The position numbers and the translations under genes were made by a program. This document shows, in pieces, positions 1 to 10,644 of a stretch of 64,000 nt of DNA. The stretch covers positions 18,161,172-18,225,171 of the forward strand of contig NC_081153.1 in the NCBI RefSeq assembly GCF_958295425.1, read 5' to 3'. How positions within the stretch are numbered: the stretch's first letter is position 1; each line of letters begins with the position of its first letter. The notes under the pieces were generated by a model, which saw only the letters and a program-made list of their open reading frames with translations, ran no database searches and was not told the DNA's origin. Source of the stretch: Solea solea. Its lineage: Eukaryota; Chordata; Actinopteri; Pleuronectiformes; Soleidae.

Positions 1-235
1 CATACGAACAAACGATTGATTGACAGGTAGACATAGGCTGGCTTTTTTAATTTTCCCTGCCTCGCTTCAAATTAAACCTCCACCTGGGATAAAAGCATAG
101 GCTATTCTGCATCGAGAACTCCCAAACGATAGGAAATGAAATTTTGATTAGCAAAGAATGAGGGATTTTCACTCCGTTGGATCTCCCATTAGTGCTGATG
201 GGTGACGGGTTTTTTTTTTTTTTTCTCCTCAAGCA
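1..235. promoter_or_regulatory. candidate conserved non-coding block, with poly-T
   Basis: This is complex, repeat-free sequence with several homeodomain-type cores (ATTA/TAAT) and no splice-bounded frame. It ends in a T run at 210-224. The texture resembles vertebrate conserved non-coding elements. That is inference, because conservation cannot be seen from one sequence. Confidence 0.22.
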
Positions 236-519
236 GATAAAATAGCGATGACAACTGTGTTTTTAGGGATTTTGTCAGCATTAGTCGAACTGATAAAACT
301 TGTGGTCTGGAATGACAATTGCTGTGTTCTTATAGGAATGTCTCTACGTCTACATGTTAACTGCATCTGAGAAATGAATTAGAAAACACTTGATAATGTC
401 CTGACAAAAATAAGCAGGGGCAAACAGGCAAATATATCTGTGAAAACATGTTTCATACAGTTACCCTGGAAAGACAGATCGAGAATTTGCCTATTATAGT
501 TCTGGAGACACAGCAGTCA
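236..519. other. unique non-coding DNA, nothing recognised
   Basis: AT-rich single-copy-looking sequence. I see no long frame, inverted repeat, microsatellite or repeat motif shared with the rest of the window. Confidence 0.4.
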
Positions 520-529
520 TCTCTTAACC

Positions 530-875
530 TGTGGGATTAGGGTGGCCTGGAGTATGTCTGGATTTAGGTCGGACAGTCCGGATTTTAAACACCCTGTCCG
601 GTGTCTGGCACAGCCTCCAGCCGGACGCTCAGTTGTCCTCCTTTTTGGAGTTGCATAGAAGCACTCTATGAATATGTGTGTATATGTAAAACTCTTATAA
701 AGCATTTTAAATCTGGTTTTCTGATTTGCTGATTGAGACCAATCAGGAATTCAGAATATACTGAACAGCCACCTGGGGGCAACGACGACACTGGTTGGGA
801 AAGGAACTCCCTGAAGTGTGTGTGAAAATGAGCTTCTTTGATTTTATAACGTCTGTAATGAGGAGTTAATGATCT
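530..875. repeat. possible degenerate interspersed repeat
   Basis: The segment has a GC-richer start with paired CCGGA words (GGACAGTCCGGATT, then CAGCCGGACGC) followed by an AT-rich half ending near GCCACCTGGGGGCAACG. Its wording resembles old interspersed repeats of teleosts. I see no matching second copy here and no clear termini, so class and limits are unknown. Confidence 0.25.
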
Positions 876-953
876 CAATCAATAGAACATGATGTCAATT
901 TTATAAATGATCTTCCCACTTGAAGAGGAAAATAGATGATTTAGTGACACAAC

Positions 954-1273
954 TACGGCTGCAGCTAACGATTATATTCATAATCGTTAGTTGCAGTCGA
1001 TTATTTTCTCGACTTTCTCGATTAATCAAGTGCTTGTTTGCTCCATAAAATATCCAATGGTCCATAAAATTGAAAAGTGTTGAGCGGCGTTTACCAAATC
1101 TGGAAATCTCTATTGTCTTGTTTTGTCCGTAAACCAAAATGATCCAGTTTTAATGATTTCTTTGTTATACGGCGCCAAGAAAGATAAAAAAACATTCACA
1201 TTTAAGAAGCTGAAAAATCCGAAAAACGTGACGATCAATTTAGTCGATTAATTGAATAATCGCTGCTGCCCTA
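954..1273 (+). mobile_element. hAT-type MITE, copy 1 of 5
   Basis: A non-autonomous DNA transposon of about 320 bp, too short to encode a transposase. The left end reads TACGGCTGCAGCTAACG and the right end GCTGCTGCCCTA, which are degenerate inverted termini around TAGGGCTGCAAC. The interior has the words TCCATAAAAT and CTTGTTTTGTCCGTAAACC, shared with copies at 24.9, 41.6, 44.1 and 54.6 kb. The left end also folds back on itself: the arms at 961-975 and 980-994 pair almost perfectly. No convincing target duplication remains. The hAT assignment is carried over from copy 2, which keeps an 8-bp duplication. Confidence 0.8.
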
Positions 1274-2497
1274 AACTCGAGACATATGAGTGGACACTGG
1301 TGTGATTAACAGCTGGTATCGTCCAGTCGTAGCCTGGTTGCAGGTCTGTTTTGTGGTAAATGGCTGAGGGAGGTGACACAGATGTGACATCACACACACA
1401 CACAGTCCTCCTGACTGCTTGTTTTAACACTCTTTTTCTGAATATGAACTGAGTACACTGCTCTGTGGATTTGGTGTTTGATTTATTGCTACTGGATAAT
1501 ATAATTAAAAAAAAAAGACCAGGAAATATCCCTTTTGAATAAGTGAGACATGACAAAGAACAAACTGTAGGCATCGCCACTATGTTCCAAAACATACACT
1601 GCCTTTTACTGCTGTTTGTTGTTTGTGTGAGCCCCTGCACATGTGACAAGACTGACTAGCCACCGGAGAGTAATAGTAAATGCACAACTACTTTTATTGT
1701 GTGTTTTTTATGAGACCACATACATTAAACCCGCTGTAGCTGCAGTAAATAAAGCACGTTGTAAAACTGTTAACTCGTGAAAGGGCTTGTAAACATAAAC
1801 AGCTGCAATGAGGTCAACATCAAAGTAATTGTAATGCTGTATGAGTAATGAAATACAACTTAATGCTTGTGGACAAAAGAGCTCTGCAGTGTACCTGAAG
1901 AGGCTTCAGCTCACCATCGGTGGCAATGAATTATACGTGCGGTGGTTGGAAAACTGGGGCTCTTTATTATGGGATTGTGTTGCAAAAACGTGTCTTGGCC
2001 TCTTTCTGATAGTCCCGTCAAGATTGATTGTATTATTTTTCTTACGTTAATTATTGATGTCCATAGTCTTGTAGCAGAAACTGTTCTGCTTTTATTGCGT
2101 CTTGTGTCTCTCTGAAAACCACTCAAAAAAAGGTCCAGTTGTCACCCGAAGAAGGTCTAGTTGTCGCAACAATTCTGTCACTTTATGGCCAATGTTTGCT
2201 ATTATTGTCAGAGCAGGGAATAATGTGGCCTTTATAAAGGGAGGTTTAGAGGCTTTTTAAGAAGCTTTGCATTACTAGAATAGGGGTAGTGTTTTTGAAA
2301 CATTGTGCTTCCCAACCTCAAGAAATACCTTCATTCTTTTTTTTGTTGCATGCCAACCAGTGACACTACTCATTCATAGCATTCATTCTTTAATAGTATA
2401 ACCCACCCAGACTCAATAAGGGTTTTAGTTCCCAAATTATAGCTGTGTAATATTTACGAGGGTTTATTGGCAGTATATACTACTCATTTTTTTATAT
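1274..2497. other. unique non-coding DNA
   Basis: AT-rich sequence with a short CA run at 1391-1402. A 69-codon frame at 1841-2050 has no recognisable domain. No transposon termini or strong regulatory texture are visible. Confidence 0.4.
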
Positions 2498-3002
2498 GTT
2501 TAAACCTCTTATGACCATCATGATATTCAGGCCGTCTGGATTTTTGATTTTTGAGCTTTAACTTTCGATATCTGGCAGTGATTCAACCGTTTAGGAATTA
2601 GGGTACTGAGAAGCTGACGTCACAAACGTGTGACACGCTAGTGATTCTTGTCTGTGATTGGACGGTCGTTCCGCAGAAGTCCTGAAGGCTACCGTAACGA
2701 CAAGTATATTGGTGCAATTCTATATTGGTTCTATTCTATCACTTTATCTTCCACATGAGGGTCGCAGGGCGGGGGAGGGGTTACTTTGGGCAAAAGGCGG
2801 GGTACACCTTGGATAGATCTCCAGTCCATGGTTTTTTGAATTTTATAGATATCACAAGAGGTCTAATAGTTACGGTAATGAGAAGTACGCATGCTAAATC
2901 CTGACGACTGGATTGGTAACGCAAGTTTTACAACGCAAGTTTCTTCTTTTGTGATGCAAAGGCCACTGGTGTTCCCTGACACTCCTGGGAAAAAAGTAGG
3001 GG
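2498..3002. repeat. composite of interspersed repeat fragments
   Basis: Three pieces abut. The part at 2750-2833 carries CCACATGAGGGTCGCAGG, GGCGGGGTACACCTTGG and CCAGTCCATGG. These belong to the common teleost repeat also seen at 29.8 and 38.0 kb. The part at 2940-2995 (GATGCAAAGGCCACTGG, GTTCCCTGACACTCCTGGG) matches a stretch at 49.70-49.74 kb, so it is repeated at least twice here. Between them lies AT-rich filler. A perfect CRE-type TGACGTCA sits at 2615-2622. Confidence 0.5.
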
Positions 3003-3157
3003 TTATATATACATATGTATATGTATATATGTGTGTATATATATGTGTATATGTATATGTATATATGTGTATGTATATATGTGTATGTATATATATATGT
3101 GTGTGTATATATATATGCATATATGTATATATGCATATATATATGTATATATATATG
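3003..3157. repeat. TA/TATG microsatellite array
   Basis: About 155 bp of alternating TA with interspersed TATG and TGTG units. Apparent frames full of Y, I, H and T on both strands are artefacts of this array. Confidence 0.93.
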
Positions 3158-3584
3158 GTTTGTACATGTTTACAGTGAGATTAACTTAAGTAAATTGAAC
3201 TCTTCAGCCTTTTTTGTCACTTTTTACAGCTTTGAAATGTTTAATGTTATTTTTCAAGATGTAAATCAAACATCGGCAAAAGAACACGCGCTCGATGTAC
3301 AGCTGACGCTAATTGAAGCTTATTGATTAATGTTTCAAAGCTAGAACTAATCCACTTATCCTTTTGAAATGTGCCTCGGAAGAAAAAAAAAAGAAAGTAA
3401 CACTTTTGCGATGAGATCAAGGAATTTAAACACTTGATGTGCAGCAACTTACTCACACGTATTCATCCAGACAGAGATGACAGCCAACTTTGAGATTCCT
3501 TTTACTGATCAAGTTTCATTATGTTTGGCAAAAAGGGCCTGTGCCATTACCATGAGTAATATCATAAGTTATGAATGAGGCAAA
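3158..3584. other. unique non-coding DNA with a weak inverted repeat
   Basis: AT-rich. The word AGCTTTGAAA (near 3230) recurs inverted as TTTCAAAGCT (near 3333), about 100 bp apart. I see no mobile-element signature tied to it. Confidence 0.35.
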
Positions 3585-4320
3585 CGGCAAATGACATAAC
3601 GCATCAACACTCGGGGCTTCAGTGCTCATTTGGAGCCGTTTGAGTGTCACCATACTCTGCATAGGCCTCGACAGCATTAGACGGAGAGCAAAATGAGCTT
3701 GACGTACACTTCTCTGCCTTCAACATGACTTCATTTTATAATGTGATGGCGGCCTTGCTGCAACCCAGCTCATGTCAAACTGTTAAGGATCATCCGACTT
3801 CACTCCTCTACACACACACACACACACACACACTGAGATAATCAGTGGAAAAGTTGACTCGGCCCCATCACGATCAGATGTTTTGTTTCCTTCATGCATG
3901 TTTTAAGGATTAACACATAAAAGCAGCTGAAGGCCGTGGTCTGTCATGATCACTGTAGGAGGATTTGTGGATCATTATACGAGCTGCTTGCTAACATGAG
4001 GCTTATAGGCAGAGCGCTGGGCCCCCCCGCCAGGGAACTTAGTCAGGGGGCTGAAAAAAGTTTTGTCATTTGATGTTTTACATTTTGTCATTAGCAGTCC
4101 TCTTTTTTTGATTAAGATCGTGGCCTCAGTGGCTGCGTTTAACTCCTTTTAGCCTGTTTGCATATCACTGGAGACTTCCTGTAGCCAAGGACAACCGAGA
4201 GTGGAGTATGGGAAACTTGTCCCCTGAATGACAGGATTTACTGTACGTGTGAGTGTGTCTTTAAGTGAATGTGAGAGGCGCTACAGTAGAATGTGACTGA
4301 GCTGTCAAAACAAATCAATC
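3585..4320. promoter_or_regulatory. candidate CNE cluster
   Basis: Complex sequence without repeat motifs apart from the CA run at 3810-3833. It contains an octamer-like TTTGCATA at 4157-4164 and balanced base composition. A G/C-rich knot lies at about 4020-4050. The enhancer role is inference and needs comparison with other fish. Confidence 0.25.
3810..3833. repeat. (CA)12 microsatellite
   Basis: Uninterrupted CA dinucleotides. Confidence 0.95.
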
Positions 4321-5208
4321 AGCGTTTGACTTTCTCGCAAACAACGGAAAGACCACATGTTTGTTAAGTGATATTCAGGTGAAAACTAAGCAGTTGCTCA
4401 GTAAAAAACAAACAATAAACTGATGATATGATTTGTCAACAGTTTACGTGTTTTGATGATATTTGAAGACCGGTAAAGTAGATGCAAGGATCCACCCACA
4501 ACGTGTCAAGTACAGTACAGAAAGATTAAGTGAGTCACAATCAACACAATTTGATTGAATTAATCATTTATTTTACTCCTTTATTTGCATTAAGTGCATT
4601 ACATTTAATAATGTAAAAGCATATTTCTGCACGTACACTATTGTAATCATATGAATGTGGTTTTAACTAACAGTTCTCATGTTGGAGGAGACTGAGACTT
4701 TGAGGGAATTCATTCCTCCTTTGCAGCTTTCATGGTCAAAAAAAAAAAAGAGGCAGATATAAACAACATGTGGAGGGCACAGGCCTACATGTAACTCTCT
4801 GACCTAATTAAAAGGGTAAGAAAGCCACTCCGATGAAATGACATTGCTCTACCCAGGGGAAGGCTCATTTACACCTTTGTAAGGTGTGTGAAATGAACAC
4901 CGGTTGGAATATATTAAAGGTGAATTTTAGCTTTAATTTTGGCAGATCGTTGTTCGCCATCTTCCACAAAACTCTCTGTTGAGATGACATTATTTCCACC
5001 ACTATGTTTTAAAGTGGAACTATGTGGAACTTCTACCCTAATTCATAGGAGTGGGTCAAAATATCGATTTTGTGACACATTTTTTTGTTTTAATCGATAA
5101 ACCACGGCGAATCTCAATATTTTAATTAACAGATTAAAGGCGCTTTGAAGTAAACAGACTCTGCCAGTTTCACAAAAAAAAAAAAACAGCTTTACAGTCA
5201 TTGTGATA
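4321..5208. other. AT-rich non-coding DNA
   Basis: No gene-like frame. Around 5048-5105 the words GTCAAAATATCGAT and TTTTAATCGATAAACC look like a worn fragment of an ATCGAT-rich fish repeat. The rest shows only short A runs (4739-4749, 5174-5186). Confidence 0.35.
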
Positions 5209-5680
5209 TGTTAAATGGATTGTTGTGGGGGCCATTGGGGGCTGTCTCCACTCCCTCTACTGTCTGTTACCGGAAAACCAGCAAGATCCATGATCTTGCA
5301 AGGCTGCCCACTCTAAGTTCTCAGAATCCAGAGATTTCACAAAGTCTTGTGTCTTACGAGAACATTGAATTACTTCACAAGCACTTCACACACATATGAT
5401 CGAGGCAGTGATGTTGTCATTTCAGGCGTTCATCGTGACAGAGCCGGCGGAAAAAGTGGCAGAGAAAACCGTTGTGGAAAGAAGCGAGGAACAGGAAACG
5501 ACTGTCTGACCAAGCTTTTTTTTGATGCTGGAAAGCATGCTAAATGGATGCTGACCGGCGCGGACATGGTTCAGTAGATGTTGGCTGTATGGATCTTTAT
5601 GTTTTTGTCGGAGAAATATGTCATCTGAAACTGTAGGGGGCGCTCCATCGAGAAATAGTGCAAAGTTCTGCTTTAAACAC
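5209..5680 (+). repeat. interspersed repeat family A, longer copy
   Basis: It begins GTTAAATGGATTGTTGTGGG and ends with GAAACTGTAGGGGGCGCTCC and TAGTGCAAAGTTCTGC. The same start and end words occur, with a shortened middle, at 19.83-20.05 kb, so this is a dispersed family. The frames across it have no recognisable domains. Class unknown. The target site is AT-rich. Confidence 0.7.
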
Positions 5681-6689
5681 TTTTGCAGATTGGTCAGTAA
5701 AACATTCACAAAGAGAAAAAAAACAGTTTTTCTTTCCCAAGAATTAAATCCCAACTATACAGCAGTTATTTCCCTCCTTTTCTTGGCAAGGAGTAACTTG
5801 CAAAGCGTGTCAGTCAATGTGACAGGCAGTTCTCAAGTTTCAGTCTTAATTTCAGTCTATTTTTTTGATCGGTTTGTCATCTTTTATCTGGGGACCCTGT
5901 TTGGGTCATTTTCTTACCCGGAAAGGACGCGTCTGTCAAGATGACTGACAGACCTCAAGCGCTGATTCCCAGCAGCTCTCCCTGCAGCTGCTGTCGTCTA
6001 GAAGAAAACTATAAATCAAACCCAGTTATCCACAAAATTTATGCACAGTTGATTGTCAAACTTAGTAGGTGATTTAATGAAAGGTTTTATATCAAGTTTG
6101 GGCTTTCAGTCATTTAGACGGTTAAGTAAACAGCTCAATTACTCAGAATTCACCCATAAATAATCTAATGTCTTGGCGTTGTATCATTTTATGTTATAAA
6201 ATAATCACTTTGCCATGACCACATCTTTATTCATGGTATGTTTGTTGAAAGATAGATTGAGCAAAATAAATCATTTGTAAGTAGGAGACTAATCAGAAAA
6301 TGAATAAACTAGGTCAGGTTTGCTTCTCTTCAAATACCTACAAAGGATCTTATATCACTCCTGGGAATAATGTTGTTGTTTTTTTTAACATGCCACCGTT
6401 ATCATGATTTGTGTGTTACACAGATAAATTAGTGGTCACCCAACAATCCATTTATTCCTGTGCAGTAGGGTAAAACTGGCAGGTGAGAAAATCAGTAGAA
6501 AAAACATCAATTTTGAGAAAGTAAATACATTTTACAGTATATCTCATTTGTATAAATACATATACATATCTCTTTGTGTCATTGTCATTGTCTTGTGCAT
6601 GATATTCCAGTGTTATAGTAAAGGTCACACCAGTTTCTACTATAGATAATGTCTTTCCACCAACCAAACACTGGTGACTGGTTCTGCTG
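5681..6689. other. unique non-coding DNA
   Basis: AT-rich. A 108-codon frame crosses the junction with the repeat and so is not credible. I see nothing else definable. Confidence 0.35.
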
Positions 6690-7005
6690 CCCTTCCCACT
6701 CCTGCCCTCTTACGTCTGCTCCCTTTTGCACCAAGCTCAGCAAAGTTGTTCATTAGTGATCTAGTGGGATCATTAACATAGTGACACTATTGGATCTCGC
6801 TGTTAACATAGAGCGTCCAAGGTGAACCTGGTACACGGCGTTCGATTTCAATTAATATGTTGCTCAACGAGGATTTGGTAATGGAATTGGAGCATGCATC
6901 AGTGAATGAATTTACCTGGACACCTTGAGACAGATGAGGCTGTCAGCGCATTGAATTCCATTGTGTTCTTGGCAACCCGTGGCTCTGGGAGCACAGCTTG
7001 TGTAA
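6690..7005. promoter_or_regulatory. candidate conserved non-coding block
   Basis: Complex, repeat-free sequence. It includes GTTCATTAGTGATC, TTTCAATTAATATG and a balanced stretch near GGCTGTCAGCGC. The TAAT/ATTA cores and lack of coding signal suggest a regulatory block. Inference only. Confidence 0.25.
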
Positions 7006-7009
7006 CTTT

Positions 7010-7372
7010 TTAAAGGGATAGTTCAGGGTGGTTTTTTTCTCCAAAGTTTGTGTTTTTTTTTATTTTCCTTAAGTAGTATTGACACGTTGTCAACACGGAT
7101 TTTGCCGCCCATTTTTATCTCAAAGGGACACAGGAGCTGTTGGTCTACTGCTGCCTCATTGAGTCACAAGCGAATTGAACTTACTGTTGGAGGCACCAGC
7201 GGATTAACAACGCCTGTGTGCCATGATTTAAAATCACAGATTTCCTCTATGGGCTTTGGTGCCAGGGAGAGATACAACCACACGTCAAATAACATGATCT
7301 ATCCCATAATTGTTTGGCCTATCATTCTAATGCACATAGAATCTGGGCAGGTAGTGTTAAATTAAACGGTCT
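7010..7372 (+). repeat. GGGATAGTTCAGG-type teleost repeat
   Basis: It starts TTAAAGGGATAGTTCAGG, which I recognise as the start of an abundant teleost interspersed repeat. Downstream CTCTATGGGCTTTGG and GAGAGATACAACCACACG are in keeping with a diverged copy. There is no second copy in this window to compare. The 105-codon frame inside it is not a gene. Confidence 0.45.
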
Positions 7373-8010
7373 CGTATCGTGCTTCTTTTTTTTTTTTACA
7401 GAAGAGTCCAGATGTGAGGGAAAACTTAACCACCTTGACTAATGTCATTTTATCCTTATTAGAGCCGACTTGCTTTATTTGCCATGTACAACAGATGTGC
7501 GGGCAGTTGTCTCTGTGACGGTCGTGCAGCAACAGCCTGCAGGGTCACAGACGTAGTACATGGTACAAACTTAACTCCACCTGACACTGTGTGGATGTCA
7601 CACAAATGAACTGCAGTGGATCCAAATATGTTATCATCAAACTAACGAGTAGTAGCAAACAAAACTATTGATCTGTAGTAGTGGTCTTTCTTAGGTTTCG
7701 TTCATCATAGGATGAAGTATTCGTTTAACATTAGTAAAGTTGAAAACAAGGCCAGGCTGATTTTATTTTTATACACTGGAACAAAAGGAGTAACCCCAGC
7801 ATCTGCATTTAAAGGCTAACTCAATTTGGAGAAATTCTCTTTAAATGTAAACATCTCAGCATGGGACAACCATTGTGTGCATTTTATGGGTGCAGTGCTT
7901 TCGCACCGTGCAGCACAAATGATTATGTTAAGTATATATAATACACTTTAGAGAAACACAGAGCAAAGTATCTGCCAGTGAGCTGCTATTGGGAACACTC
8001 ACATCTCATC
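7373..8010. other. unique non-coding DNA
   Basis: A poly-T run leads into TACAG at 7397-7401, which looks like a splice acceptor, but no matching donor follows. Nothing else recognised. Confidence 0.35.
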
Positions 8011-8070
8011 TGTGTGTGTGTGTGTGTGTGTATGTGTTGGATTATTCTTGTGTGTGCGTGTGTGTGTTCT
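8011..8070. repeat. TG microsatellite, interrupted
   Basis: TG repeats at 8011-8036 and again at 8050-8068. Confidence 0.92.
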
Positions 8071-9229
8071 TAAAGCAGAAGGAGAGGACGTTCTTCCATC
8101 TGACCCACAGCTCCACAGGGCTTTATCTCTGCTGGTGTTCCACATTATTGATAGCTGCAGTGATATTGACAGGCGATGCGGTGGTAGGAAAGGGAAAATA
8201 GGAGTTTGATATGACATATTGTGCTTCTCAGCAGGTCCCATAAATAACTTTGACACGTTTTTGTATGCATGGGAAGGCCCCTGATTCAGCCTCCCATAAA
8301 AAAAATAAACTTCTATTATGGAATGTATTTGTCAAGTGGTGCGGTGATGGATGGACTAGTGTTTAGCCCTTGGCAGGTGGATGGGACTCGCCGCAGCAAG
8401 CAAGCAGCAGAGGCTTGTGGGGAGGATTTGCTAAACAACTGGGGGGTGGTGGGATGTCGGTGCAATTATTCAGCATGAAAGGGAATCATTTCAGTCTTCT
8501 TTCTCTTTCCCATCATGCATTATTGCAACAGGATCTTTTCCTTTTGGTAGGGTGACAGCAGAATAGTAGGAAGAAGACACGATAGAGGGGGAGAGAGTCT
8601 GTAAAACCAATGAACACATATGTACACATTTAGTTTAATTGTACTATGAATCAGTCTATTTCTATCTGAGGTAATATATTGAATGGAAAAGACAGGATCA
8701 AAACACGTATGTTGTATTTCTAAGGGTTGCTAGTGTTACTCCATTTACTCCATTTTAGCACAAGCGGCTTCATTTTCTCTAAATTTGTGCTCATTCACCA
8801 CGATACCAGAGAATAAACAAAACAAATATAATCGCCTCACGTCGGCAGCTTCGTCACGATGGTTGGGAAGCTAGAAATGCTAGAATTGGAACGGTGCCAT
8901 TGATATACAATAAACAAGTATTGATAGCGGTATCGTTTGTCTAGACACTTATTGATATTTTGATATTGACCAATGAGACGCCAGTGTCAGTTTATCACCA
9001 GCTCTTGACAACCATCCCTACATAAAAACAAGTAGTTACTGGTTTATTTTAGGCGAACTACACTGTCAATTCTAGGAATTACCTTTATGATCCTAGTGTG
9101 TGTCAAATAAAATGATAAGTGTGCCGCACTTTGTGAAATAATGTTATATGTGCTTGTATTTTCTATCCACATTCTAACACTGTGCATTTGTTGTCCTCAA
9201 CAAGATAGTGAGAGGAGAACAGCATCCCA
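8071..9229. other. non-coding DNA with ATTGATAT-rich remnant
   Basis: Mostly unique. At 8898-8980 ATTGATATAC, TATTGATAGCGGTATCG and TTATTGATATTTTGATATTG form a cluster. It resembles the worn ATCGAT-type repeats at 5.05 and 27.05 kb. No gene-like frame. Confidence 0.3.
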
Positions 9230-9570
9230 ATTGCCCCCTTAAGCCGTTCATGCTTAGCATCATTGATTCATTTTTCTGCCTCAGGGCCCCACTGGGCATG
9301 TTGGCTCTCATTTCATGACTTCATCCTTCGTGGTCGTAAAGACATCTTGACACATGTGGAGGAACAGGCACGCAGGCACAGATGTAGGAGATTCAGTTAG
9401 GATGTTGTGTTGTGTATAGCGTCATGTAAATGTTTGACATAGGGCTCAGCTCCCGGGATGCAGAATGTTTTCAAGGCTCTCTACCAAGCCGTTTTTTTTG
9501 TGGTGTAGGTCTGTAATCTCACTGAGGTTTATCTTTTGATCCTTGACATCAAAAACCCCTTTTTTTTCAG
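9230..9570. promoter_or_regulatory. candidate conserved non-coding block
   Basis: Complex sequence without repeats. It contains CATCATTGATTCATTTTTC and a TCATGACTTCATCC stretch. It looks like CNE texture; conservation is untested. Confidence 0.22.
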
Positions 9571-9691
9571 AAGTATAAGAGCATCAAGAACAATGAATGA
9601 TTGACGAAATTGCCCCATTTTTCTCCCATTTCTTTTCAATATTCTTGAAAAAACCCAACACATTGACAAGCCTGTGCTTGTCGATTTGGTG

Positions 9692-9842
9692 TGTTAGTGG
9701 GTAAGCAGTGGTAGTGGTTAGTCCTGTTACCTCACAGCAAGAAGGTGCTTGGTTCGATTCCCGGTCTGGGACCTTTCAGTTTGGAGCATGCTCCCCCTGT
9801 GTCTCCAGTTTCCTTCCACCATCAAAACATGTATGAATGTTC
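9692..9842 (+). repeat. tRNA-like teleost repeat fragment
   Basis: It carries GTAGTGGTTAGTCCTG, CCTCACAGCAAGAAGG and then GGTTCGATTCCCGG at about 9751-9764. The last is a good match to the RNA polymerase III B box (GGTTCGANTCC). CTCCAGTTTCCTTCCACC and CAAAACATGTATG follow. This is the opposite strand of the repeat seen at 29.8 and 38.0 kb. It is not a functional tRNA because no cloverleaf is kept. Exact class is uncertain (SINE or the tail of a retroelement). Confidence 0.75.
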
Positions 9843-10084
9843 GACACATGAGGTCAGTCGCAGCAGCTCTGATCAACTCCTTCAGCTGACCTCGTTATTT
9901 TGTTACGTCCTTTCCTGGAGAGATGTGAGAACAGAGTCCTTCTGTAAAAGACAGTGTTATCGTCTGTTGGCAGTTGGTGCAAAAGTAAACAGCATTAATT
10001 GTGTACATCAGGACAGAGTGTCCTTATGTAAGTGGCTCTCTCTACTATTACCTTTACTTAAATGCGTCGCGATCACATGATTTA

Positions 10085-10575
10085 AAAATCAGCTAAATCT
10101 GTGCACTGGGACTCTCTGAGCAGTCGCCCATGAACTTGCTGAACCAGAAAGCGTGTGATGGAGAACACTTAGACCCTCTCATCCATTTCACATTTGTTCC
10201 AATCAATTATTGAAGTAGACAGCCAATTACAAATGAGAGGATTTGAGTGCCCGGCTTTCGTTTCTCCAAAGGCTTGCATTAAACGTCTCTTGGTGGTGAA
10301 TAATTGGTACGATTAATTTACTGTTGGGCGCAAGAGGTGTTTTCATCTGTCCGTTGGCAAACGGCCCTCCCTTATATGATTTAAAGTATTAAGATCAGGG
10401 AGAAGGGTTGGGCTCGTCAGCGAGCTATAACAGGTTGCGATGAAGTTTTAATTGTGTTTTGATCCATGCGATTACATATAGCATTCTAGGTTTTAATCTG
10501 CAATTACTTCCGTCTTTGTCCTCCTAATTGGGATGGTTGAGTTGCATTGCATGCAAATGAGGGCGGTGGTGAAGG
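10085..10575. promoter_or_regulatory. candidate CNE with octamer site
   Basis: About 490 bp of repeat-free sequence rich in TAAT/ATTA words (CAATCAATTATTG, GAATAATTGGTACG, GATTAATTTACTG, CCTAATTGGG). It has a perfect POU octamer ATGCAAAT at 10551-10558. No open frame spans it. Among the CNE-like blocks this is one of the better candidates. Confidence 0.38.
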
Positions 10576-10631
10576 AGTTGAGTGCAAAAATGTGCATTTC
10601 ACATGTGATGTAATGGAGGTGGGGTTTTTTC

Positions 10632-10644
10632 ACCCCCCCCCCCC
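10632..10644. repeat. poly-C run
   Basis: Homopolymer of about 13 C. Confidence 0.9.

Noticed and set aside
2863..3326. Several Y/I/H/V/C-rich frames on both strands
   Set aside because: They are translations of the TA/TATG array in all phases.
9745..10080. Possible tRNA gene at the GGTTCGATTCCCGG motif
   Set aside because: Only a B-box-like word is kept. There is no A box at the right distance and no cloverleaf, and the motif lies in a known type of dispersed repeat.
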